Below, piece after piece: positions 34,101 through 43,516 of a stretch of DNA of 64,000 nt (position 1 is the stretch's first letter; each line of letters starts with the position of its first letter). The DNA is from Hesseltinella vesiculosa. Its lineage: Eukaryota > Mucoromycota > Mucoromycetes > Mucorales > Cunninghamellaceae. A program made the position numbers and the translations under genes. The DNA is taken from positions 124,001 to 188,000 of the forward strand of contig MCGT01000015.1 in the NCBI GenBank assembly GCA_002104935.1. Direction: 5' to 3'. Below the pieces are notes generated by a model. It did not search any database. It was not told the origin of the DNA and was given only the letters and a program-made list of their open reading frames with translations.

Positions 34101-34856
34101 GCTGCTTTCTGTCAATGTACATAATGCATGAGTTGTCACTCAATAATAATTAACAGACTAATGTATACTGATTAGTTACCTGGTAATTGCTGCTGGAATC
34201 TACTAGAGTTGATGCAAGAGGCATAGAACGCGATTGCAGAGCGTCTTGACGGGTTGCTGATCATCTCAAGATAAAATTGGAAGCCAGTGACCTCGTAGAC
34301 ATGCGCGATCATATTCCTGGCAACCATGACAAGATTTTCATGGTGTGGTCTGGCACAGGTGATAATGGAAAATCTGTGCTTGCACGGTTGGTCGAGATGA
34401 CGCTTGGTGAGTATAGTGTGAGACTTCCAACATCGCTTCTTACTGGTAAACGTGCATCTTCATGATATTATCTTCGGACATGTTTACAAGGTCATCAGGA
34501 AGATGAATGTTGAGAGGCAAGACAACATTGTTGCTGAATTGCGAGTAGACTTCAGTGAGATCGTCCCATTGTATCATGGCTTCAACAGGAGGGGTCCGTT
34601 GGCGAGTACCACTGCTTCGACAACGTACGCAAGTACGGTACCAACATCTACGTCCTTCAAACTCAGGAAGATGCCGCTTGCACTTGCAATCGGAACACTG
34701 GGCAAGTGGTGCAACATCTGAAGCAGTAGCGTCGGTTTGAATCAATCGTGGATGAGGCTCAGTCATTGGGAAGTTGTTGTTTCCATCTACATCGTATCTT
34801 CCAATGTAACGCTGAATTGCGGTGTTAGATAGTCGTCCAATGTTGTGCGATGTCAT
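31195..34856 (-). CDS. MULE transposase (DDE, SWIM zinc finger) with C-terminal extension, interrupted by a stop
   Basis: Exons run from the ATG at 34856 near the right TIR to 31195. The N-terminus has a Cys-rich motif (CSDCKCKRHLPEF, CVRCRSSG). Next comes a segment found in related transposases (DRMTTYNCNGRL...VYYWYKQ). The MULE core shows D1 in FHIDSTFKTNR (about 33430), D2 in IFCDKNKGQLNAI with following CIWHIKRA, and E in VESHWRVLKR (about 32610). A SWIM finger (CGCPYFVHSRFLLCKHLVRH) lies at about 32250-32335. The reading frame passes through an intron at about 32106-32174 into a 290-residue tail with a SUMO-interaction-like IIEIHDSDD (about 31720) and a coiled coil. A TAG at 33542-33544 stops the frame between RDPYA and LTYSND, so this copy is probably inactive. 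Confidence 0.75.
34285..34465 (+). pseudogene. Fragment of a viral-type SF3 (D5-like) helicase ORF, inside a MULE transposase intron
   Basis: On the strand opposite to the transposase, about 60 codons read through a superfamily 3 helicase Walker A (GTGDNGKSVL at 34352-34381), followed by LGEYSVRLPTSLLTGKR, the spacing and wording seen in D5-type primase-helicases of large DNA viruses and related plasmids. The frame ends at TGA after GKRASS; Walker B and the rest are absent. Near-identical 11-bp direct repeats (GTAGACATGCG at 34295, GTAAACGTGCA at 34446) flank most of it, and both correspond to the HVY codons of the opposing transposase. Origin could be an integrated virus or a linear plasmid. 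Confidence 0.65.
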
Positions 34857-34857
34857 G

Positions 34858-35135
34858 ATGGGTTGAGTTGCTGGAAACGTGAGTGAATAAAAGGTTGAGA
34901 GGGAAGTAAAGAAAAGTAAAAAAAAAAAAAAAAAGGAAGAGGGCGTGTTTCCAATTTTATGAATTTTGTAATTCCAGCTTCCGAAAGAAGAAGAATCCGG
35001 GTTGAGGTGAGGATAACCAAAGCCAGTCTTGTAGAGGTGATGATAGAAGAAATAACCAAAAAGAGAACCGTCATTTTATTGGTAGATTCTTAGCCCAGTG
35101 TAACTTCCGTATCCGTGGATTCCTTAGAGCGCCAA
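34858..35135. repeat. MULE right terminal inverted repeat
   Basis: Inverted match to 30938-31140, longer through internal insertions including a run of 15 A (34919-34934). It directly precedes the transposase ATG and probably holds its promoter. Confidence 0.8.
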
Positions 35136-35147
35136 GGTTTTTTACCT

Positions 35148-35818
35148 TATCCTCTGAATAGCGCATCATGATTGGCCCACGGGCAAACCAAGTGGACCTC
35201 ATGGACCTTATCCTCTGAATAGCGCATCATGATTGGCCCACGGGCAAACCAAGTGGACCTCATGGACCTTATCCTCTGAATAGCGCATCATGATTGGTCC
35301 ACGGGCAAACCAAGTGGACCTCATGGACCTTATCCTCTGAATAGCGCATCATGATTGGCCCACGGGCAAACCAAGTGGACCTCATGGACCTTATCCTCTG
35401 AATAGCGCATCATGATTGGTCCATGGGCAAACCAAGTGGACCTCATGGACCCTATCCTCTGAATAGCGCATCATGATTGGCCCACGGGCAAACCAAGTGG
35501 ACCTCATGGACCTTATCCTCTGAATAGCGCATCATGATTGGCCCACGGGCAAACCAAGTGGACCTCATGGACCTTATCCTCTGAATAGCGCATCATGATT
35601 GGTCCATGGGCAAACCAAGTGGACCTCATGGACCCTATCCTCTGAATAGCGCATCATGATTGGTCCACGGGCAAACCAAGTGGACCTCATGGACCCTATC
35701 CTCTGAATAGCGCATCATGATTGGTCCACGGGCAAACCAAGTGGACCTCATGGACCCTATCCTCTGAATAGCGCATCATGATTGGTCCACGGGCAAACCA
35801 AGTGGACCTCATGGACCT
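35148..35818. repeat. 61-bp satellite array, left block (11 units)
   Basis: Eleven head-to-tail 61-bp units, each with CTCTGAATAGCGCATCATG, GGGCAAACCAAGTGGACC and CTCATGGACC. Units differ at few positions (ATTGGCCCACGG versus ATTGGTCCATGG). Each unit carries a CCAAT box in reverse orientation (ATTGG). The array continues after the Tc1 insertion at 39117. Confidence 0.95.
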
Positions 35819-36499
35819 TACCGTGCCCCAAAAAATTGTTACAATGTTCGGAGTTTTTGTCTTTGCACCAACCTCTCTCGTTATCAACAGTACCATAATC
35901 ACTATCTTTTATATATTTGATAGTGTTGTTAAATAGCTTTCTATACATATAAAAATATCTTCACTCAGTTAGATAGATCTCGAGTAATGCTGGTTTGAAA
36001 AAAAACAGACATTGTAACAATTTTTTGGCTGAGCTAAAGTCCAACTGTTTTTTTTATTCAATACTTGGTGACATCACCTTTGGCATCAAGAACCGCTTGT
36101 AGACGGCGAGGCATGCTGTGAACAACCTTTTTGCAAAGGTCAGAAACTTCAGGGAGCTCCCACACGTCTTGAAGACGGTCCCAAAGGTCATGCGTACCAG
36201 TGGGGGGCTTGTCGTAGGCAGCAAGCAGTTGTTTGACCTTTGCCCACACGTTTTCAATAGGATTGAGGTCAGGAGAGTTGGTGGGCCAGTCAAGGACCTT
36301 GACACCTTTCTTCTTGTACCATTCTTGTGAGGCCTTGGCAGTGTGCTTGGGGTCAGAGTCCTGCAACAAGAAGTCCGCTTGATATCCATCTCGTACCACT
36401 TCAAGGTTTTGAGGTAGTCGTCCTCCATGATGGTCAGGAAGAGGTCGGTGTCCATGTTCCCCTCAATCCTGGCAAGGAACCCAACGCCATGACCAGTTA

Positions 36500-38151
36500 C
36501 AGTGGCTCAAAAAATTGGTCGGATGTTCAATTATTTTTTATGAACACACTCATTACTCACCATCTCTTTGTATTATAAAAAAGTGATACATATCATTAGA
36601 AAGCCCTATTGATCAGCTTTAAGATGCATTTTATTTTTTATCAATATGTAGTGTAGTTAGAAAGTTACACAAAGTTGAAAAAAAAAGACGATCCGGCCAA
36701 TTCTTTGAGTTGCACACAATTTTTTATTAAATTCAGCTTACCACTTTGTTTCCCCTCCTTTGGCAATAATAACTGCTCTAATTCTATCCGGCATTGTGTC
36801 TACAAGCTTCTTGGCCAAGTCGCGCACGTCGTCACGCTCCCATACCTCCTGCACACGGTCCCAGAGTTCATGGATTGACTTGGGTGGCACTTCGAACTTT
36901 GCTAACTGACACTTCAAGTAGAACCACATGTTCTCGATGGGATTCAAGTCAGGAGAGTAGGGAGGCCACTCTAGAACAGTTAGACTGTTTTTTTCCAACC
37001 ACTCACGCGTTTTTTTTTGACGTATGCTTGGGGTCGTTGTCTTGCTGAAACACGATGTCCGCTTTGTCCAGGCCATAGTGCACCAGTGTCTTCATCAATT
37101 CGTCCTCCAAGATCGTGATGTAGAGGTCTGAGTCCATGCCCCCCTCGATCCTAGCCATGTAGCCTTGACCGTCCTTGGTTATACAGGACCACAAGAACAA
37201 AGAGCCACCGCCATGCTTGTAAGTTTGGTTGGTGTTGTGGTCTTGGACACCTCGACCCTCTTGTATCCAAGTATACAGTATTGCTTGCCATCGCTTCCGA
37301 GACGGTTGATTTTTGTCTCGTCACTGAACACAACACGCCTCCAGTCGTCAACGGTCCATTCCTTGTACATCTTGGCAAACTTGAGACGCATTGCCTTGCG
37401 AGATGCAGTAAGTGGCAATGACTTCTTCTTGATTGCAGAATGGAAGTTGGCAGACTTCAACATGTTGCGTATCGTCTGGCTGGATACGTCAAGTTCACCA
37501 GAGAAGTGTCTTTTTGCTTCCTCGGCTGTGGCAACTTCACCTGAGTTGACAGATCTCATGATCTTGCGTGCCATTGTCGTAGTGATCTTCTTCTTGCGTC
37601 CAGGCATGTTAATGGCGTTGACGCCCCATCTCTTCGCGTAATCGGTAACAGTACTGCGACCAACACCTACAGCAGCTGCTATAGCTTGTCTGGTTTCACC
37701 TCGCAAAAGGCGAGCTTTGATATCGTTTTGTTTGTCGACCGAGAGTCCTTTCATCTAACTGATTAAGAGTTTAGAGGATTAGCGAGATGTAAAAGCATTG
37801 CGTTTTAATTTAATGGTAAAACACTAGCTTGATTTACTTGCAGATGTGTGAATAAAAGTTTTGAAGTAACAAAGAAAAAAAAAAAAGAAGCGGTGGAGAA
37901 AAAAAATAAAACCTAGCGAATTAAAAAAAAAAGCCACACAACTCAAACTATTGGTCGGATGACTGTTTTTTTTCAACTTCACATAACTTTCTAACTACAC
38001 CACCTATCGATATGAAATAAATTGCATCCTAAAGCTGATTAATAGGGCTTTCTAATGATATGTGTGATGTTTGTGTATTAAGAAGAGAAGGCGAGTAATG
38101 AGTGTGTTCGTAAAAAATAATTGAACATCCGACCAATTTTTTGAGCCACTG
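36500..38151. mobile_element. Tc1/mariner element B, nested in element A
   Basis: Ends CAGTGGCTCAAAAAATTGG at 36500 and its reverse complement ending at 38151, flanked by TA. The terminal repeats are about 205 bp and, as in element A, each has an inner inverted copy of the tip (around 36686-36712 and 37937-37960). It belongs to a different subfamily from A but shares the same TIR design. Confidence 0.92.
36738..37754 (-). pseudogene. Tc1/mariner transposase of element B, two frameshifts
   Basis: The start MKGLSVDKQNDIKARLLRGE leads into a paired helix-turn-helix, GRKKKITT linker and the first catalytic Asp in FSDETKINRLGSDGKQ. QQDNDPKHTSK and SPDLNPIENMW supply the second Asp and the Glu; the last residues are GGETKW. 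Two shifts break the frame: near 37245 (RVEV to QDHN) and in an A9 run at about 37012-37020. It is otherwise full length at about 338 codons, so inactivation looks recent. Confidence 0.88.
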
Positions 38152-39116
38152 TATGGCGCCCCACACCATGACACTGCCGCCACCAACCTTCTTTTTTCGG
38201 ATCTTGCCATGTTCACGCGTAGGCTGACCAGCCTGCTTCCAGAACCATTGCTTCCCATCAGAGCCAAGGAGGTTGATCTTGGACTCGTCAGTGAAGACAA
38301 CGTTGTCCCAGTCGGCTTCAGTCCACTCGCTTCAGTCCACTCCAGATACTTCTTTGCAAACTCAATGCGCTTGCGTTTGACCAATGGCGAGATTGCGGGG
38401 GTGATCTCCTTGCGTTTGGAGATCATGCCATTGTTGCGCATTAAGTTGCGAATCGTCTGTGGATGGGCCTTGACGTCGTAGTTGGCGTTGACTACCTTGG
38501 AAGCAGCTGTGGCAGTGGTGTACTAGCCATTTTCGACCTCACGGAACAAAAACCGAGCTGTACCATCACTGATCTTGCTTGGGCGGCCAGCCTTCTTGGT
38601 CAATGCAATGCCTAATTGCGAGGCAATGCGACTGATGGTGGCAGTTGACACGCCTGTACGAGCAGCCATAGCACGTACAGGCAGGTTGTTGTCGTTGTTT
38701 CGTAATAAAGACTCGATATCGTTTGTTTTTTGAATGCTGATTGATTTCATAATGTCTAATGTAATGGAGCATTAGTTACGAACAAGACAGACATTAGATT
38801 AACATGCATTGACCTTTTTACCTTTCAGTAGACTAATATAAAGTGGTAGGAAAAAAAAAGGGGAGAAAAAACAAAAAAACGACTTTTTTTTGCAAGCCAC
38901 AGCACAACCCAAAAAATTGTTACAATGACTGCTTTTTTTATGTAACATAACTCGACACGTACACATGATAACGACACATATTATATATCATTTGGAAGCT
39001 ATTATATAGGAGTATTAAGGACATCAAAATGGATGGTATTGAATAAACTGAGAATGAGATTCATGCAACTAAATAAAAAAACTCCGAACATTGTAACAAT
39101 TTTTTGGGGCACGGTA

Positions 39117-39560
39117 TCCTCTGAATAGCGCATCATGATTGGCCCACGGGCAAACCAAGTAGACCTCATGGACCTTATCCTCTGAATAGCGCATCATGAT
39201 TGGTCTATGGGCAAACCAGTGGACCTCATGGACCTTATCCTCTGAATAGCGCATCATGATTGGCCCACGGGCAAACCAAGTGGACCTCATGGACCTTATC
39301 CTCTGAATAGCGCATCATGATTGGCCCACGGGCAAACCAAGTGGACCTCATGGACCTTATCCTCTGAATAGCGCATCATGATTGGTCCATGGGCAAACCA
39401 AGTGGACCTCATGGACCTTTCCTCTGAATTGGACCTCATGGACCTTTTCCTCTGAATATCGCATTATGGACCTTTCCTCTGAAGTGGACCTCATGGACCT
39501 TTTCCTCTGAATAGTGTATCATGATTGGTCCATGGAAAAACCAAGTGGACCTCATAGAAA
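39117..39560. repeat. 61-bp satellite array, right block
   Basis: About five full units follow the TA of element A, then progressively truncated units (39421-39560) with short CTCATGGACC and CTCTGAA pieces. One unit near 39209 has a 1-bp deletion. The decay marks the outer edge of the array. Confidence 0.9.
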
Positions 39561-39885
39561 ATCTGGGCGGATTTGCTGATAGTACCGGATTTCCGCCATC
39601 ATTTGGCGGGAATCAGGTTTTTATTTGAACCGTGGCAGGCAAACTAATTGGATGAACTGCTAAATTATTTTCTAGTACGCGCGAAAGTAAAATCAAGTGC
39701 ACGCGAACCAATTCGTGTGCGTGGAAGTACTGCAAGTTCATCAAGGAAATGTTGATGGAGCAGCTGAACCTCATTGGTCTGCCCTTTTTGCCAGGGCCCA
39801 ATCAAAGTTTGCAACGCCCGCTAAAAAAGGAATTTCGCTTTGGGTTTTTTTCTTCTCTCCTCTTCTCCTCCCTTCCTTTGTCGAC
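39561..39885. other. Gap upstream of SRP101
   Basis: Contains the dyad-like AAATCTGGGCGGATTT and a GGCGGGAATCAGG near 39608, then unremarkable DNA and a CT-rich run (39845-39880) before the SRP101 ATG. No gene recognised. Confidence 0.45.
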
Positions 39886-42130
39886 ATGCTTGATCAGTTC
39901 ACTATCTTGAACAAAGGCGGCTTCGTCTTATGGCAACAAACCTTTACCCCAACATCAGGTGCTGGACCTGTGGCAGCCCTTATCAAGGATGTCCTGATTG
40001 AAGAACGAAGCGCCACTAACACTTACTTGAAGGATTCCTGTTGTTTGAAGTGGGCGTTTGCCAATCAGCTGGATCTCGTCTTTGTTGTAAGCATTGACAT
40101 GTACATTCTAAAAAAGTAACAGCCTCTGATATATCTTGTTATATAATAGGTGGCCTATCAAAAAATCCTGCAGCTACCCTTTATTGATGAACTACTAGAA
40201 ACTGTCAAACGACTCTTCATCGACACTTATCGAGATCAAATCACCACAGACAAAGGTGTCCATGGCGACTATTCTGCCTTTACGCCTGTCTTCCAAAAAA
40301 TTCTACAAAATGTAGAAACCAAATACGCCTCGGTACGCCACTAGCCTGATATATCATCTGCTGACTCACTCCTATTTTTTTCGAAAGCAATCGACACGCG
40401 CTCCGAGAAAGTTCGAAGAAACCAAGAAATTCGAAAGCACTCTGAAAGGATCACAAACATCAGGTAAAGAGGACGCTGATATAGGTGAGGGACATGCAAA
40501 TGATTGCTTACCAGCTTTTGCCACCCTTCCCCCTCTCCTTGATCCATGACTGGTAGGAAAAGCTGGCGCTCTTGCCTCACCGGTGGAAGACGAAATTGCC
40601 AAAAACATCCAAGCATTGAAACTCCAAGCCAGCCCACGAGGCCCAAGTATGAAAAATAAGTCGCCCAAACCTAAGAGCAGCCCTGCCCAATCCACAAAGA
40701 AGAAGTCGCAGAAGCAGATGCGTGTCTGGGATGGTCAGATCGCCAAGGGTGAGATGGAAGCCCTGGACTACAGCAGCAATAAGGACGATACCCTCGATAC
40801 TGAAGCAATCAAGGCCCAGTTTGTCGACCACTCCAAGTTAGGCACTACCAACAAGCAAGGTGTTTACGAAGTGCAGGATATCCAGGTGTCGGACGATGAA
40901 GACGACGACGACGATGACCAACAACCCCAAGCTGCTGCCGCCGGCAAAGGCATGTTCTCTTCTTTACTGAAATCTTTCACCCAGCGCGAAATGACCGAAG
41001 AAGCGCTGGACCCTATTCTTTCCAACATGAAGAATCAGCTTATCAACAAGAACGTGGCCAAGGAAATTGCGGAGCATGTGTGCGATAGTGTGAAATCTAA
41101 CCTCCTTGGAAAGAAACTTGGCAGTTTTGAGCGTAAGTTAACAAGAGACAAAATTTCAGGCGATGACAAGAGGAAAAAAAAAAAAGGTTAGGCACGTTTC
41201 TTAGCTCTTTTTTTTTCCAGGTGTATCCACGGTGGTGCATGCAAGCATGGAAGCTGCTCTGAAGCGTGTGCTGACTCCCAAGACTTCCTTGGATATCCTA
41301 CGAGACATTGAACAAGCCAAAGCCGAACATCGCCCTTACACCATCAGTTTTATCGGCGTGAATGGCGTGGGCAAGGTATAAAAAGAAAGACGCCTGGTAT
41401 TGGCCAAAGCTCACCCGTTCTTTTCATTCTATGTATGGGCATAGTCGACAAATCTTAGCAAGGTCTGCTTTTGGCTTTTGCAAAATAATATGAAAGTTCT
41501 GATCGCTGCCTGTGACACTTTCCGAAGCGGTGCTGTGGAACAATTGCGCGTGCACGCACGCAATCTACGGGCTCTGCAAACCAGTGGTATGGGCTCTGTC
41601 GAATTGTTTGAACGAGGCTATGGCAAAGACTCGGCTGGTATTGCCAAGGACGCCATCACCTACGCAACTGCCCAAGGATTCGACGTTGTTCTGATCGACA
41701 CCGCAGGACGAATGCAGGACAACGAACCATTAATGCGCGCCCTTGCCAAGCTCGTGGCCGTCAACAGCCCAGACAAGATCATCTTTGTTGGTGAAGCCTT
41801 GGTGGGCAACGAAGCTGTTGATCAGCTGACCAAGTTCAACATGGCCCTCAAGGATTTCTCTGGCCTGCAGAATCCAAGACATATCGATGGCATGATCCTC
41901 ACAAAGTTTGATACTATTGATGACAAGGTAAAAAAAAAAAAGAAAAAAATGGCGCCGGCAAGGATCAAATCACTGACGTCGAATATCTTCCCTTTTATTA
42001 GATGGGGGCTGCACTGACAATGACTTACATAACTGGTCAGCCTATTTACTTTGTGGGTACTGGTCAGACCTATACGGATCTCAAAAATCTTCGTGTATCC
42101 CATGTTGTACAAGCACTTCTCAAAGAATAA
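39886..42130 (+). CDS. SRP101: Signal recognition particle receptor subunit alpha
   Basis: The ER-membrane GTPase that docks SRP-ribosome complexes. Exons 39886-40086, 40150-40332, 40388-40463, 40557-41132, 41221-41375, 41445-41927 and 42002-42130 give 600 residues, near the family's ~620. The N-terminal longin-like SRX domain starts [16 protein letters not shown] and binds the beta subunit. A basic, Lys-rich linker and an acidic EDDDDDDQQ patch follow. The NG domain shows GVNGVGKSTNLSK (P-loop split by an intron after GK), [20 protein letters not shown] and the closing [14 protein letters not shown] [13 protein letters not shown]. The guanine-specificity TKFD is in [11 protein letters not shown]. 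The gene begins 325 bp from the satellite edge and its frame is intact. Confidence 0.95.
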
Positions 42131-42558
42131 AATAATGCCAGCGTCTTCATTTGTGAATTTCTTTTAAGAAGGCTACCTGTCATCCTTTGGCGGTCGCCAG
42201 GGTGTATTCTCAGAATTCCTGATGACATAACCGAGGCACCAAAGCTGGACTAGACGGTAATGAAGCATATGCCTACTGCAGAGCGGTGCGGAACGAGAAG
42301 CCTACAGAAACGGCCATGTCAGCTAGCTTTACTCGGACCTTTTCCTTGTCATGTTAGGTCCAGGTTGCCAATTTGCTGTCAGTATCGATGACACATTCGG
42401 TTCCATGCTACTTGTTTTCTGGGGAAAAAAATCTATAAAGTGAAGCTGATAGCCTTTCTTTTGAAAGTAGCTCTTTTTTCTTTCTTTCAACTGTGAAGTT
42501 TTCGTTTATTTTGAAATTCGTTACGGTTTCTACGTCGCTTGCAAAGCAGTCTTTCTGT
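42131..42558. other. Convergent gap between SRP101 and U1-C genes
   Basis: About 430 bp with no recognisable gene, repeat or RNA; A/T-rich ends consistent with two convergent 3' untranslated regions. Confidence 0.45.
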
Positions 42559-43405
42559 TTAGGACATCGAGGGAGTGTAGGACGAATGAGGAGGAGGAGG
42601 GCCGGGAGGGTAGCCGGAGGGTGGTGGGGGTGCATATCCTGGTGGGCCATATCCTGGTGGAGGAGGCATGGGGGGTCGAGGGCCGCCGTAAAAAGGTGGT
42701 CGTGGAGGACCTAAAAAACAAAAAAAAAAAAGCGGTGAGCCTAATTTTCTAATGGGAAAGCTGAAGGCATACGATTGTTGACAGTGGACATGTTTCCAAA
42801 AGGTGGGAACCCTGGTCGAACACCAGGGAAAGGAGGCCGTACTGGAGGCCCGACTGCAAACAAGCAACAAAAAATGATGAGACAGTTGATCATAGCATGG
42901 AAATAAAAGCTTACAGCCAGGGACAAAGGCGCCGGTATATTGAGGAGGAATGACTAGGGTTAAAAAGTAGGGATTAATACAAGATCAAGGTAATGTAGAC
43001 AATGACATACGTTCACCTCTGACTTCATATGCATGTGTCAGCTCATGTAGGATGCGGTTAGATTGATCGGGAGGAATCTCTGGTAAGCCAGAAAAAAAAA
43101 GTTGGTTAGCAGAAGAGATCAGGCGAGGTTGTTGTGTCGTACCAGAGTAATATTGGCGTACATTGGCTATGTGATTTCTGCCTGCATTGTGGCCCTTTCG
43201 TACAGATGCTATTTGGAGGTTTTAAAATAAAAAACGTGACAGTTTTAAGTATGCATCGAGGTGAAGCCATTGTTTTGTTCACTTACGACTATCGTGTGTC
43301 AAATAAACATCACAGTATTCTAATTCATAAAAGAGGTAGAAAGGTGAACTTATCGCCCTTGCTACATTGATCATCTGGCTGCTTACCACAGTAGTATTTT
43401 GGCAT
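42559..43405 (-). CDS. YHC1: U1 snRNP protein C
   Basis: Stabilises U1 snRNA pairing with the 5' splice site. About seven short exons run leftwards from the ATG at 43405. The first three join as MPKYYC-EYCDVYLTHDS and then PSVRKGHNAGRNHIANVRQ, the C2H2-type zinc finger (C6, C9, His residues) characteristic of U1-C. The next exon (IPPDQSNRILHELTHAYEVR) replaces the animal spacer. The C-terminus is Pro/Gly-rich (PPMPPPPGYGPPGYAPP) and ends HSSYTPSMS, as in metazoan U1-C. Introns fall after codon positions that keep phase. The family assignment rests on the zinc finger; the proline tail alone would not be diagnostic. Confidence 0.92.
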
Positions 43406-43516
43406 TGAAGAAAACAGAAGGAAAAGCAAAGAAAAAAAAAAAAAAAAAGCCTGGTTCTGAAAAGAACACCGCCCGTCCTTTCTTTGCTTTTCCTTGACTA
43501 CACGTCTCGACGATTG

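Larger units (their letters stand above)
30938..35135. mobile_element. Mutator-like DNA transposon (MULE) with long terminal inverted repeats
   Basis: The ends TTGGCGCTCTAAGG... at 30938 and its reverse complement ending at 35135 match at about 65 of the first 67 positions. Weaker inverted similarity, with indels, extends to about 31140 and 34858. Between them lies one long minus-strand transposase gene. The left flank reads CTCATGGACCTT and the right flank ACCTTATCCTCTG, which together rebuild one satellite unit, so the element sits inside the 61-bp array. Only about 5 bp (ACCTT) is duplicated, shorter than the 8-11 bp usual for MULEs. Confidence 0.85.
36058..38750 (-). pseudogene. Tc1/mariner transposase of element A, broken
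   Basis: The N-terminal part (38750 to about 38160) has a helix-turn-helix start MKSISIQKTNDIESLL, a GRPSKI linker and the first Asp in FTDESKIN. The C-terminal part (about 36490 to 36058) has QDSDPKHTAK and SPDLNPIENVW, giving the D, D, E triad. Breaks: a stop at 38523 after FREVENG; a 14-bp tandem duplication at about 38320-38345 that shifts the frame after YLEWTEA; element B (36500-38151); and a shift near 36395. Without B, the codons GGC GCC ATA ACT GGT rejoin in frame. Confidence 0.9.
35821..39114. mobile_element. Tc1/mariner element A (outer), inserted in the satellite
   Basis: Ends CCGTGCCCCAAAAAATTG at 35821 and its reverse complement ending at 39114, flanked by TA on both sides. Removing the element and one TA rejoins ACCTTA-TCCTCTG, a normal satellite unit. 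The terminal repeats are about 210 bp, and each contains a second, inverted copy of the end sequence at its inner border (about 36008-36032 and 38908-38932). The transposase gene is split by element B. Confidence 0.92.

Noticed and set aside
34285..34465. Helicase fragment considered as an integrated virus genome end
   Set aside because: Only about 60 codons are present, with no other viral gene nearby, and the fragment is bounded by transposase exons, so capture of a piece is simpler.
35069..39290. Open frames with repeated peptide (MRSTWFARGP-like) across the satellite
   Set aside because: They are translations of the 61-bp unit; 61 is not a multiple of three, so frames shift each unit.
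35148..39560. Tandem 61-bp array considered as a CRISPR-like array
   Set aside because: There are no unique spacers; whole units repeat head to tail, and the host is a eukaryote.
29545..39613. GGCGGGAAT motifs near 29545-29605 and at 39608 as termini of one large element
   Set aside because: The shared string is short and low in complexity, and one side is a minisatellite; no convincing terminal structure.
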